From Streptomyces malaysiensis subsp. samsunensis (GTDB lineage Bacteria > Actinomycetota > Actinomycetes > Streptomycetales > Streptomycetaceae), in NCBI RefSeq assembly GCF_024519315.1, contig NZ_JANIIC010000016.1, forward strand, positions 93,442 to 157,441: DNA of 64,000 nt, written 5' to 3'. This document shows positions 15,886 to 23,263 of the stretch, piece after piece (position 1 is the first letter of the stretch; each line of letters begins with the position of its first letter). The translations under genes and the position numbers were made by a program. Under the pieces are notes generated by a model. It was not told where the DNA came from, searched no databases, and saw only the letters and a program-made list of their open reading frames with translations.

Positions 15886-16881
15886 CTACGGCTCGTCGGT
15901 TCTGGATTCGAGGTCGCGGCGGGTGTTCTCGCCGTAGACGCCGTCCGGATCATCCGTGATGTCGTGCTGGTTCTGGTAGCTGGAGACCACCCTCCGCAGC
16001 CCCGCGTCGTACTCCCCGTCCGCCACGCCGATATAGAGCAGCAGCTGGGTCAGCCGCTTCTGGAGTTCGGCCACCTCGGGCCCGCTGTCGCCCTCATGCA
16101 GCACCGGCGGGCCGGGCGGCTCGGGCGATTCGGACGGGTCGGCCGTCGGGCCGCCGGACGCGCTCGGTCCGGGCTTGGTCGCCTCGCTGGTCGCGGAGGC
16201 CGACGCCGAGGAGCGGGCGGTGGCCGGGGGGCCGTCCTCGCGGGGGCTCGCGCTCGCCCGCGCCGAGCCGGACACGGAGGGGAGGGGCGTCGCACTCGGC
16301 GAGGGGGTGCCGGACGGCGCGCCCGCCTCCTCGGCCGGAAGCTCCTCCTCGGCCGGAGGGCTGACGGTGCTGTCGGCCAGCGTGTGGTCGCTCCCGCCGC
16401 TGCCGCCGTCGTCCTTCTGGTCACCGCCGAGCAGCCCGGTGCCGATCGCCAGCGAACCGGCCACGGCCACGGCCGCAGCCCCCGCCAGCACGGTCGCCAC
16501 GACCTTGCGCTTGCTCTTGCGGTGACGGGCGTGGCCGGGGGCGTGCCCGTCGGCGTCGCCGGCCGCCTCCTCGTCCTCGTCCCCGCCCTCGTCCCCGCGG
16601 GGTCTCTCCTCGACGCGGTCGATCATCCGCGTCTCCTCGGTGCCCCCCTTCTCCGCCTTCTCCCGCTCCGCCCTCTCGGCCTCCTCGAACAGCCGCAGAT
16701 CACGTGGATCCGGTCCGTCCGGGCGCTCCTCCGAGAGCGTCGCGATGGGTTGCGTATGGGTCTGGTCATCGGTCTCGCCTGCCGTCGCGACGGACGCGGC
16801 GGCGCGTTCGGCGCACGTACAACCGGGGCGGCCATTGGCGCGCGCCGGTGCGAAGCAGTGCGGGCAGGACTCTGCCGTCAC
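15886..16881 (-). CDS. Membrane protein with C-terminal peptidoglycan-binding domain
   Basis: This 331-residue protein starts at GTG 16881 (ribosome site GGGAGGG). The N-terminus has a cysteine cluster CPHCFAPARANGRPGCTC suggesting a small zinc ribbon. An acidic cytoplasmic region, a basic patch (RHRKSKRK) and one transmembrane helix (about 125-150) follow. The outside part has a long Ser/Pro/Ala-rich linker and a peptidoglycan_binding_1 domain (VLHEGDSGPEVAELQKRL). The layout suggests a sensor or scaffold linking cytoplasm to cell wall. It is divergent from the MFS pump gene. Confidence 0.8.
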   Translation of the reverse strand: MTAESCPHCFAPARANGRPGCTCAERAAASVATAGETDDQTHTQPIATLSEERPDGPDPRDLRLFEEAERAEREKAEKGGTEETRMIDRVEERPRGDEGGDEDEEAAGDADGHAPGHARHRKSKRKVVATVLAGAAAVAVAGSLAIGTGLLGGDQKDDGGSGGSDHTLADSTVSPPAEEELPAEEAGAPSGTPSPSATPLPSVSGSARASASPREDGPPATARSSASASATSEATKPGPSASGGPTADPSESPEPPGPPVLHEGDSGPEVAELQKRLTQLLLYIGVADGEYDAGLRRVVSSYQNQHDITDDPDGVYGENTRRDLESRTDEP

Positions 16882-17042
16882 GGAACTTTCCCTCCCTGGA
16901 GTCGCTGCGATTATGCGCAGGCGATCCCCTTCCGCGCAGGTGTTCGCCCGCCGTGCGGACCGGCCCGGCGGGCCGTAACAGGGCATAAAGGTGAGGATGG
17001 GGTGAGGATGAGGAGGGGACGGAGGATCGAGGAGGAACAGCC

Positions 17043-19133
17043 ATGGCGCGGGACGCCGGCAGCCCGGCTCCGCCCCCCGGAGCCCCCGGCGCCGTGACCC
17101 GCGGCCCAGGAGAGGGTGGGCCGCAGCGCTCGGTCCTGGTGGCCATCGGCGCGCTGCTGCTCGGCATGCTGCTCGCCGCGCTCGATCAGACGATCGTCTC
17201 CACCGCGCTGCCCACGATCGTCAGCGACCTCGGCGGTCTGGAGCATCTGTCCTGGGTCGTCACCGCGTATCTCCTCGCCTCGACCGCCGCCACCCCGCTG
17301 TGGGGCAAGCTCGGCGACCAGTACGGCCGTAAGAAGCTCTTCCAGACCGCGATCGTCCTCTTCCTGATCGGCTCCGCGCTGTGCGGGCTGTCCAGGAACA
17401 TGGCGGAACTCATCGCCTTCCGCGCGGTGCAGGGGCTGGGCGGCGGCGGCCTCATCGTGCTGTCGATGGCCATCGTCGGCGATATCGTCCCGCCCCGTGA
17501 GCGCGGCCGCTACCAGGGCCTCTTCGGCGCCGTCTTCAGCGCCGCCAGTGTGCTGGGGCCGCTGCTGGGCGGGGTGTTCGTGGACCATCTCAGCTGGCGC
17601 TGGGTCTTCTACGTCAATCTGCCGATCGGCATCGTCGCCCTCCTCGTCGTCGCCTCCGTGCTGCACATCCCGGTGCGCCGCGCCCCGCACACCATCGACT
17701 ACTTCGGCACCTTCCTGATCGCCGTGGTCGCCGCCGCCCTGGTGCTGATGACCTCCCTGGGCGGAGTCACCTTCGGCTGGGGCTCCTGGCAGATCGTCGG
17801 GCTCGCGGTGGTCGGCCTGCTGCTGCTGGCGGCCTTCGTACGGGTGGAGACCCGCGCGGCCGAGCCGGTGCTGCCGCTCGCGCTCTTCCGCAGCCGCACC
17901 TTCACGATCTGCGCGGTCATCGGCTTCATAGTCGGGTTCGCGATGTTCGGCAGCATGACCTATCTGCCGACCTTCCTCCAGATCGTGCAGGGCGTCTCGC
18001 CGACCATGTCCGGCCTCCATCTGCTGCCGCTGGTCTTCGGCACCCTGCTCGCCTCCACCGTCTCCGGCCACCTGGTCAGCCGCACCGGTCGGTACAAGGT
18101 CTTCCCGGTCCTGGGCACCGCGGTCACCGCCGTCGGCCTGCTGCTCCTGCACCAGCTGCGGGAGTCCAGCGGGCTGGTGGAGATGAGCGCGTACTTCTTC
18201 GTCTTCGGCTGCGGTCTCGGCCTGGTCATCCAGGTGCTGGTGCTGATCGTGCAGAACTCCGTCCGCTATCAGGACCTGGGCGTCGCCACCTCCGGCGCGA
18301 CCTTCTTCCGCTCGATCGGCGCCTCGTTCGGCGTCTCCGTCTTCGGCACGATCTTCGCCAACAACCTCGGCCCGCAGATCGCCACCGCGCTCGCCGGGCG
18401 GCGTCTGCCGGCCGGGATCACGCCCGGCTCCCTCACCTCCGACCCCCGGACCCTCGGCCGGCTGCCCCCGGCGGACCAAGCGGCGGTGCGGCACGCGTTC
18501 TCCGTCTCCATCACCGATGTCTTCCTGTACGCGGTGCCGGTCGTGCTGGTCGCCTTCCTCCTCGCCTGGTACCTCCGGGAGGAGCCGCTGCGCGGCAGCG
18601 TCACCGCGCCGGACGGCAGCGAGATACTGGCCAGCAACCCCGTCCAACGCACCTCGCGCGACGAATGCGCGCGGGCGCTGTCCCTGCTCGGCAGCCGGGA
18701 GGGCCGCCGGAAGATCTACGTGGACATCACCCGGCGCGCCGACCTCGACATCAGACCGGCCGCGAGCTGGATGCTGCTGCGCATCCACCACTACGGCTCG
18801 GTCGAACCCGCCCTGCTCGCCGCGCGCTCGTCCGTACCGCTGCGGGAGATCACCGAGGCGGCCCGGCAGATCGAGGAGCGCGGCCTGGGCCGCCGCTACG
18901 GGCTGGAACTGATCCTCACCGACGACGGCCGCGACGCCGCGACCCGGCTCTACCGGGCCCGTGAGGCATCCCTCGCGGAACTCCTGGGCGACTGGTGGTC
19001 ACCCGACCGCCCCACCGACCTGACCAAGCTGGTGAACGAGCTGACACACGAGCTGTGCGGCTCCGACGCGGAACAACCCAGAGAGGGCAGCCCCCGCCCC
19101 GACCACCGCCGCCCGCCCCCACCGCGAACGTAG
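17043..19133 (+). CDS. DHA2-family (14-TM) MFS drug exporter with C-terminal MarR-like domain
   Basis: The 696 residues are about 180 more than a usual DHA2 transporter. Residues 30-515 give fourteen hydrophobic helices with EmrB/QacA motifs: LDQTIVSTALPTI (motif D1), GKLGDQYGRKK (motif A) and GPLLGGVF (motif C). After the last helix (VLVAFLLAWYLREEP) comes a soluble domain (about 540-680) predicted to be a winged helix of the MarR/DUF24 kind (REITEAARQIEERGLGRRYGLELILTDDGRDAA). Such pump-regulator fusions are known in actinomycetes, but the role of the domain is unclear. ATG 17043 follows GAGGAGGAACAGCC. Confidence 0.88.
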   Translation: MARDAGSPAPPPGAPGAVTRGPGEGGPQRSVLVAIGALLLGMLLAALDQTIVSTALPTIVSDLGGLEHLSWVVTAYLLASTAATPLWGKLGDQYGRKKLFQTAIVLFLIGSALCGLSRNMAELIAFRAVQGLGGGGLIVLSMAIVGDIVPPRERGRYQGLFGAVFSAASVLGPLLGGVFVDHLSWRWVFYVNLPIGIVALLVVASVLHIPVRRAPHTIDYFGTFLIAVVAAALVLMTSLGGVTFGWGSWQIVGLAVVGLLLLAAFVRVETRAAEPVLPLALFRSRTFTICAVIGFIVGFAMFGSMTYLPTFLQIVQGVSPTMSGLHLLPLVFGTLLASTVSGHLVSRTGRYKVFPVLGTAVTAVGLLLLHQLRESSGLVEMSAYFFVFGCGLGLVIQVLVLIVQNSVRYQDLGVATSGATFFRSIGASFGVSVFGTIFANNLGPQIATALAGRRLPAGITPGSLTSDPRTLGRLPPADQAAVRHAFSVSITDVFLYAVPVVLVAFLLAWYLREEPLRGSVTAPDGSEILASNPVQRTSRDECARALSLLGSREGRRKIYVDITRRADLDIRPAASWMLLRIHHYGSVEPALLAARSSVPLREITEAARQIEERGLGRRYGLELILTDDGRDAATRLYRAREASLAELLGDWWSPDRPTDLTKLVNELTHELCGSDAEQPREGSPRPDHRRPPPPRT

Positions 19134-19431
19134 GGCGCTTCGGGCCGTAGACCCTTGATGAGGTAGTTGCGCCACATCAAGCATTTTTACGAAGGGGTAC
19201 CCAGACCCCCGGGCCCACGCGCCCGCCGGCGGACCGACCCACCGACCACCGGCCCGTCAGCCCACGAGCCCGTCGCCCGGAGACGAACGGATGCCGTCGC
19301 CCCCGGGCCCATGCTCAAATGCGCCGAAGGCGCGAGACGAAAGCCGCACCCAACCGAACACAGCACTCCGACGCACAGCACCCCAACACACACCGCACCC
19401 CCACGCCCGGCGCCCCCGGCGCATACCCGCC
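19134..19431. other. Gene-free gap with one hairpin
   Basis: CTTGATG (19154-19160) pairs with CATCAAG (19175-19181) and is followed by ATTTTT, resembling a weak intrinsic terminator for the MFS gene. The rest is C/A-rich low-complexity sequence with no gene. Confidence 0.45.
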
Positions 19432-20007
19432 TCAGCCCAACTCCTTGCCCATCCACACCTCGGCATACGGCCCCTCCGTAAAGGCCGGAACCTCCCGATA
19501 CCCGTGCCGCGCGTACAACGCACGCGCCTCGACCAGATCGCGCCGGGTATCGAGCACGATCCGCCCGGCGCCCAGCGCGCCCGCCGCCGCCTCGACGGCC
19601 GCGAGCAGGGCGGCGCCCCCGCCCAGCCCCCGCTTGGCGGGCCGTACGAACACCCGCTTCAGCTCCGCCGTACGCGCGTCCAGCAGCCGCAGCCCCGCAC
19701 AACCGACGAGTTCGCCGTCGTGGTGCGCCAGCAGGAACACCCCACCCGGCGGGGCGAGATCGTCGCTGGGCATCTCCGCGTGCGCCTGCTCGATCTCCTC
19801 CCGCGTCGAGTCCCGACCCTCGTGGAGCTGGTAGTAGCGGTCGGCGACATCGACGAGGTACTCACGCAGCAGCACGGCCGAGACGGGATCGTCGACGGGC
19901 CGCGCGGCCACCGTCCACGCGGGATACGCGGGATACGCGGGATACGCGGGATACGCGGGGTACGCGTCGCCGCGCGAACCGGCTTGGGCATAGGGCGTAC
20001 TCGTCAT
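19432..20007 (-). CDS. GNAT family N-acetyltransferase
   Basis: This enzyme has 191 residues. The acetyl-CoA site is visible as RVFVRPAKRGLGGGAALLAAVEAAA, preceded by the strand GVFLLAHHDGELVGCAGLRLL and followed by LVEARALYARHGYREVP, a standard GNAT core. The substrate is unknown. Start ATG 20007 is chosen for AGGATGCCGACC upstream. The N-terminus has five tandem Ala-Tyr-Pro units encoded by a 9-bp minisatellite (19918-19966), absent from typical GNATs. Confidence 0.85.
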   Translation of the reverse strand: MTSTPYAQAGSRGDAYPAYPAYPAYPAYPAWTVAARPVDDPVSAVLLREYLVDVADRYYQLHEGRDSTREEIEQAHAEMPSDDLAPPGGVFLLAHHDGELVGCAGLRLLDARTAELKRVFVRPAKRGLGGGAALLAAVEAAAGALGAGRIVLDTRRDLVEARALYARHGYREVPAFTEGPYAEVWMGKELG

Positions 20008-20131
20008 GGTCGGCATCCTGGCACCCACCACCCCCGCGCCGCACCGCAGTTTGAGGGCCGAAGACCGGGCTACCCGGATTAAGGAGCCCCCGAACGCGGA
20101 GGGGGAAGCCAGCGGGAAGGCAGAAGCAGAC

Positions 20132-20821
20132 ATGTCAACTGGTGCGATCAGCATCGTGGTTGTCGTCGCGGTCGTCCTCGCGGCCGCACTCACCGTCCGC
20201 GTCGTCCGTGCGGGCGCAGGCCGCAGGGAACGCGCTCTGCGACGCCGCTTCGGACCCGAGTACGAACTGAACGTCGCCCAGCACGCGGGCGACACCAAGG
20301 CGGCGCAGCGCGAACTCGAGGAGCGGCTGCGGCTCTACGGCGAGCTGCGGACCCAGCCCCTGCCCGGTGAGCTGCGCGAGCGGTACGTGGCCGAGTGGGC
20401 CGGTATGCAGGAGCTGTTCATCGAATCCCCGGAACGCTCGGTGACCGGCGCCGATCGGCTGCTGGCCCGCCTCGCCCACGACCGAGGCTATCCATCGGAC
20501 CGCTACGAGGAGCAGATCGCGGCGCTGTCCGTACACCACGCCGACCACATCCAGGGGTACCGGCAGATCCACGACTCGGCCGCACGCGCCCGCGAGGGCC
20601 GCGCCGACACCGAGGAGCTGCGCGAGGCCGTGGTGCACGCCCGGCCGTTCTTCGAGGACCTGGTCAGGCCACCGCACCACGCCACGACCCGCCCCGAGAC
20701 CGCACGGCAGCACCACCACGGCGAACGGCACAGCGGGAACCGGCTCCAGCGGTGGCTGCCCGGGGGCGGCGCCGGGACCGGGACGGGGTTCGGCCACACC
20801 AGGAAGGGCGGCGCGTGGTGA
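20132..20821 (+). CDS. Single-pass membrane protein of unknown function
   Basis: This protein has 229 residues. An N-terminal helix (ISIVVVVAVVLAAALTV, 6-22) with a following basic stretch predicts an inside-facing soluble domain. That domain is rich in charged helices (about 45-190: RRFGPEYELNVAQHAGD, DRYEEQIAALSVHHADHI). The C-terminus is His/Gly-rich low complexity. I do not recognise a named domain; the FGPEYE motif recalls small conserved Streptomyces membrane proteins. The stop overlaps the next start (GTGA), so the two genes are co-translated. Confidence 0.7.
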   Translation: MSTGAISIVVVVAVVLAAALTVRVVRAGAGRRERALRRRFGPEYELNVAQHAGDTKAAQRELEERLRLYGELRTQPLPGELRERYVAEWAGMQELFIESPERSVTGADRLLARLAHDRGYPSDRYEEQIAALSVHHADHIQGYRQIHDSAARAREGRADTEELREAVVHARPFFEDLVRPPHHATTRPETARQHHHGERHSGNRLQRWLPGGGAGTGTGFGHTRKGGAW

Positions 20822-21198
20822 CGGCCCCGACGGACCCGACGGAACCCATCGAACCCATCGAACCCATCGAACCCATCGAACCCACCGCACCCGCCCAGCC
20901 GTCGAGCACCCCGAACGGCCCCAGCTTTCCGGTGCTGCCGACAGATGTGCACGACAAGCTGGTCCAGCGGCTGCGGTATTCGGTCAGCGGCTTCGTGGAC
21001 TCCCCACGCGGCGCCGTCGAGGAGGCCGACACCCTGCTCACGGAGGCGGTCACCCGGCTCACCGACCTCCTGGCCGAACGCCGCGCCACGCTCCGAGCCG
21101 CCTGGCACGAGAACGACGGGGTCGTCACGGAGACGGAAGAGCTGCGCCTGGCGATGCGGGGCTACCGCAATGTGCTGGAGCGCCTCATCAGCATCTGA
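20818..21198 (+). CDS. Small acidic protein, partner of the preceding membrane protein
   Basis: It starts at GTG 20818, overlapping the stop of the preceding gene by 4 bp, and encodes 126 residues. The N-terminus is a repeated Pro-Ile-Glu tract (about four units) from a 9-bp tandem repeat (about 20845-20882). The rest is a helical, charged domain (DVHDKLVQRLRYSVSGF ... RGYRNVLERLISI). No family is recognised. Translational coupling implies a shared function with the upstream gene. Confidence 0.65.
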   Translation: MTAPTDPTEPIEPIEPIEPIEPTAPAQPSSTPNGPSFPVLPTDVHDKLVQRLRYSVSGFVDSPRGAVEEADTLLTEAVTRLTDLLAERRATLRAAWHENDGVVTETEELRLAMRGYRNVLERLISI

Positions 21199-21222
21199 CG
21201 GCCGTACGAGGGTGTGTGGGCG

Positions 21223-21430
21223 GCTGCTTGTTCCCCACCCCGCCCCTCCCCGAAACCGGGGCTCCGCCCCGGGCCCCGCTCCTCAATCGCCGGAGGGGCT
21301 GGGATGGGTGACGCCGAAGCAGCGATATGCGGCTCCGCCGCGTGGCAGAGGCTCCCCCGGAACCCGGGGTCTGGGGCGGAGCCCCAGTTGTGGGAAGGGG
21401 CGGGGAGGGGAACAGCCCGCCGCAGGCGGC
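21223..21430. repeat. Two inverted copies of a Streptomyces intergenic repeat
   Basis: The segment from about 21223 to 21310 and the reverse complement of about 21330-21430 share the same order of motifs: TGTTCCCC, CCCGCCCCT, then GGGGCTCCGCCCC (21258-21270; complement at 21373-21385). The CTCCTCAATCGCCGGAGGGGC block is a widespread intergenic element in Streptomyces genomes. The pair sits between convergent genes and probably terminates both. Confidence 0.65.
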
Positions 21431-21458
21431 GCGATCCATCGGGCACCCCCCTGCGCCG

Positions 21459-22691
21459 CTACGCCGCGTCCCACAGCTCGGTGCCGTGCGCCCCCACCAG
21501 TGCGCCGATACGGGCCAGCGCCTCCCCGGCCGGCTGCGGGTCCAGCCTGCGGCCGTCCCGCAGCCGCAGGGCCACCTGGCCCTCGCCCGCCTCCCTGGCG
21601 CCGATGACGGCCTGGTACGGGACGAGGCGGGACTCGCGGATCCGGGCGCCCAGGCTGCCCCGCTCGGGTCCGGCGAGCTCCGCGCGCAGCCCGAGCCCCT
21701 CGCAGCGCCGCACCACCTCCTCGGCTTGCTCCAGCTCCGCCTCGGAGATCGGCAGGACCACCAGCTGGGTGGGGGCCAGCCAGGCGGGGAAGGCCCCGCC
21801 GTGCTCCTCGATGAGATGGGCCACGGCCCGCTCCACACTGCCGATGATGCTGCGGTGGACCATGACCGGACGGTGCCGGGCGCCGTCCGGGCCGATGTAG
21901 TGCAGATCGAACCGCTCGGGCTGGTGGAAGTCGACCTGGACGGTGGACAGGGTGGACTCCCGGCCGGCGCCGTCCGCCACCTGCACATCGATCTTGGGGC
22001 CGTAGAACGCCGCCTCGCCCTCCTCGGCCTCGTACGGCAGGCCGGAGCGGTCCAGGACGTCGGTCAGCAGGGCGGTCGACCGGCGCCACATCCCGGGCGC
22101 GGCGACGTACTTGCCGCCGGGCCCCGGGAGGGAGAGCCGATAGCGGGCCGGGGCGATGCCGAGCGCCTCATAGGCCCGGCGGATCAGCTCCAGGGCCGCG
22201 CCCGCCTCGTCGGCGACCTGGTCCAGGGTGCAGAAGATATGGGCGTCGTTCAGCTGGATGGCCCGGACCCGGGTCAGCCCGCCGAGCACCCCCGACAGCT
22301 CCGAGCGGTACATCCCGCCCAACTCGGCCATCCGCAGCGGCAGTTCGCGGTAGCTGTGGCCACGGGAGCGGTAGATGACCGCATGGTGGGGGCACAGGCT
22401 CGGACGCAGCACGACCTGCTCCGCGCCCGGCTCGGTGCCCAGCTCCATCGGGGGAAACATGTCGTCGCTGTAGTGCGACCAGTGGCCCGACAGCTCGTAC
22501 AGCTCCCGCTTGCCGAGCACCGGCGAGTACACATGCCGGTAGCCCGCCCGCCGCTCGGCGTCGCGGATGTACTCCTCCAGGGTGTGCCGTACGGTCGCGC
22601 CGTCGGGCAGCCAGTACGGCAGGCCCGCGCCGATCAGCGGATCGGTGTCGAACAGGCCCAGTTCACGGCCGAGCTTGCGGTGGTCGGGCAT
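21459..22691 (-). CDS. thrS: Threonyl-tRNA synthetase lacking the N-terminal editing domains
   Basis: With 410 residues it is about 250 shorter than housekeeping ThrRS; the TGS and tRNA-editing domains are absent. The catalytic class II core is present: RSELSGVLGGLTRVRAIQLND (motif 2), a zinc Cys in LRPSLCPHH, a zinc His in NDAHIF, and HRSIIGSVERAV (motif 3 region). The C-terminal anticodon-binding domain is intact (LVVLPISEAELEQAEEV). The second zinc motif reads CPHH where CPGH is usual. It probably charges tRNA-Thr without proofreading and may be an alternative or stress copy. Start ATG 22691. A leader peptide and terminator upstream suggest attenuation by threonine supply. Confidence 0.88.
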   Translation of the reverse strand: MPDHRKLGRELGLFDTDPLIGAGLPYWLPDGATVRHTLEEYIRDAERRAGYRHVYSPVLGKRELYELSGHWSHYSDDMFPPMELGTEPGAEQVVLRPSLCPHHAVIYRSRGHSYRELPLRMAELGGMYRSELSGVLGGLTRVRAIQLNDAHIFCTLDQVADEAGAALELIRRAYEALGIAPARYRLSLPGPGGKYVAAPGMWRRSTALLTDVLDRSGLPYEAEEGEAAFYGPKIDVQVADGAGRESTLSTVQVDFHQPERFDLHYIGPDGARHRPVMVHRSIIGSVERAVAHLIEEHGGAFPAWLAPTQLVVLPISEAELEQAEEVVRRCEGLGLRAELAGPERGSLGARIRESRLVPYQAVIGAREAGEGQVALRLRDGRRLDPQPAGEALARIGALVGAHGTELWDAA

Positions 22692-22771
22692 CGCGGTCTC
22701 CTCGTTGGACGTCGGTGCGCATCGGCGGACGTCGGGGTACGCCGATGGACATCGGGTGAGTGACCGCACGG

Positions 22772-22803
22772 CGAAGCCCCGGGGCACTCGCCCCGGGGCT
22801 TCG
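22772..22803 (-). terminator. Attenuator-type terminator in the thrS leader
   Basis: CGAAGCCCCGGGGC (22772-22785) and its exact complement (22790-22803) form a 14-bp stem with a 4-nt loop. It lies between the threonine-rich leader peptide and thrS, about 80 nt before the thrS start, where it should stop transcription unless an alternative fold prevents it. Confidence 0.75.
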
Positions 22804-22817
22804 GATCAGAACATCGG

Positions 22818-22874
22818 TCAGCGCGCCGGGACACTCTCCGGCGTCGTCGTCATGGCAGTGCCAGCGCGCTTCAT
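22818..22874 (-). CDS. Threonine leader peptide of thrS
   Basis: An 18-residue frame, MKRAGTAMTTTPESVPAR, with four threonine codons including three in a row (ACG ACG ACG, 22850-22842) and its stop 15 nt before the terminator stem. ATG 22874 lies 7 nt after a TACCGT -10, so the mRNA is probably leaderless, as for many Streptomyces leader peptides. An inner ATG (22853) would give MTTTPESVPAR. By analogy with amino-acid attenuators, stalling at the Thr codons when charged tRNA-Thr is scarce would free thrS transcription. The peptide itself likely has no function. Confidence 0.7.
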   Translation of the reverse strand: MKRAGTAMTTTPESVPAR

Positions 22875-22881
22875 GCCGATC

Positions 22882-22887
22882 ACGGTA
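22882..22887 (-). promoter_or_regulatory. -10 box of the thrS leader transcript
   Basis: TACCGT on the minus strand, 7 nt upstream of the leader ATG. No convincing -35 is seen at the usual distance. Confidence 0.45.
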
Positions 22888-22944
22888 GCAAGGCCCGGCG
22901 CGGCCCGCCCGGCAATTTTCCGGCGGCGGACCACACCGGCCCAC

Positions 22945-23245
22945 GGCGCACGGCGGCCGTTCCGCCCAGCCAACGGCTTACGCGGCCGTACTGCCCAAGC
23001 CACGGCTTACGGCGGCCGTGTCGCCCGGCCAACGGCGCATGGCGGCCGTACCGCCCAGCCCACGGCTCGCAGCGGCCGTACCGTCCAAGCCACGGCTTAT
23101 ACGGCGGCCGTTCCGCCCAGCCAACGGCTTACGCGGCCGTACTGCCCAGCCCACGGCCCACGGCGGCCGTACCGCCCAAGCCACGGCGCACGGCGGCCGT
23201 ACCGCCCAGCCCACGGCCCACGGCCCACGGCTCACGGCCCCCGAC
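22945..23245. repeat. Minisatellite of about ten 30-bp units
   Basis: Degenerate units of about 30 bp run head to tail with a common core (CGGCGGCCGTACCGCCCAGC then a variable CACGGC tail). They occupy the gap between the thrS promoter and the end of the reductase gene. There are no unique spacers, and frames through it encode only repetitive Arg/Pro/Ala peptide. Confidence 0.8.
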
Positions 23246-23263
23246 TCACCGCAGCCGTCCCGG

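Noticed and set aside
13744..17097. Plus-strand open frame of more than 1100 codons
   Set aside because: It runs antisense through the HAD and peptidoglycan-binding genes and through repeat DNA. It exists because stop codons are rare at this G+C content; no family motif is readable.
21223..21430. Miniature transposon with terminal inverted repeats
   Set aside because: The two halves look like inverted copies of a common intergenic repeat, no target-site duplication was found, and the position between convergent genes fits termination.
22818..23003. Longer 61-residue gene ending in the leader peptide
   Set aside because: The extra N-terminus reads into the minisatellite and would start upstream of the -10 box; the short leader is the better explanation.
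22945..23245. CRISPR array
   Set aside because: Units are directly adjacent and degenerate, with no unique spacers and no cas gene in the window.
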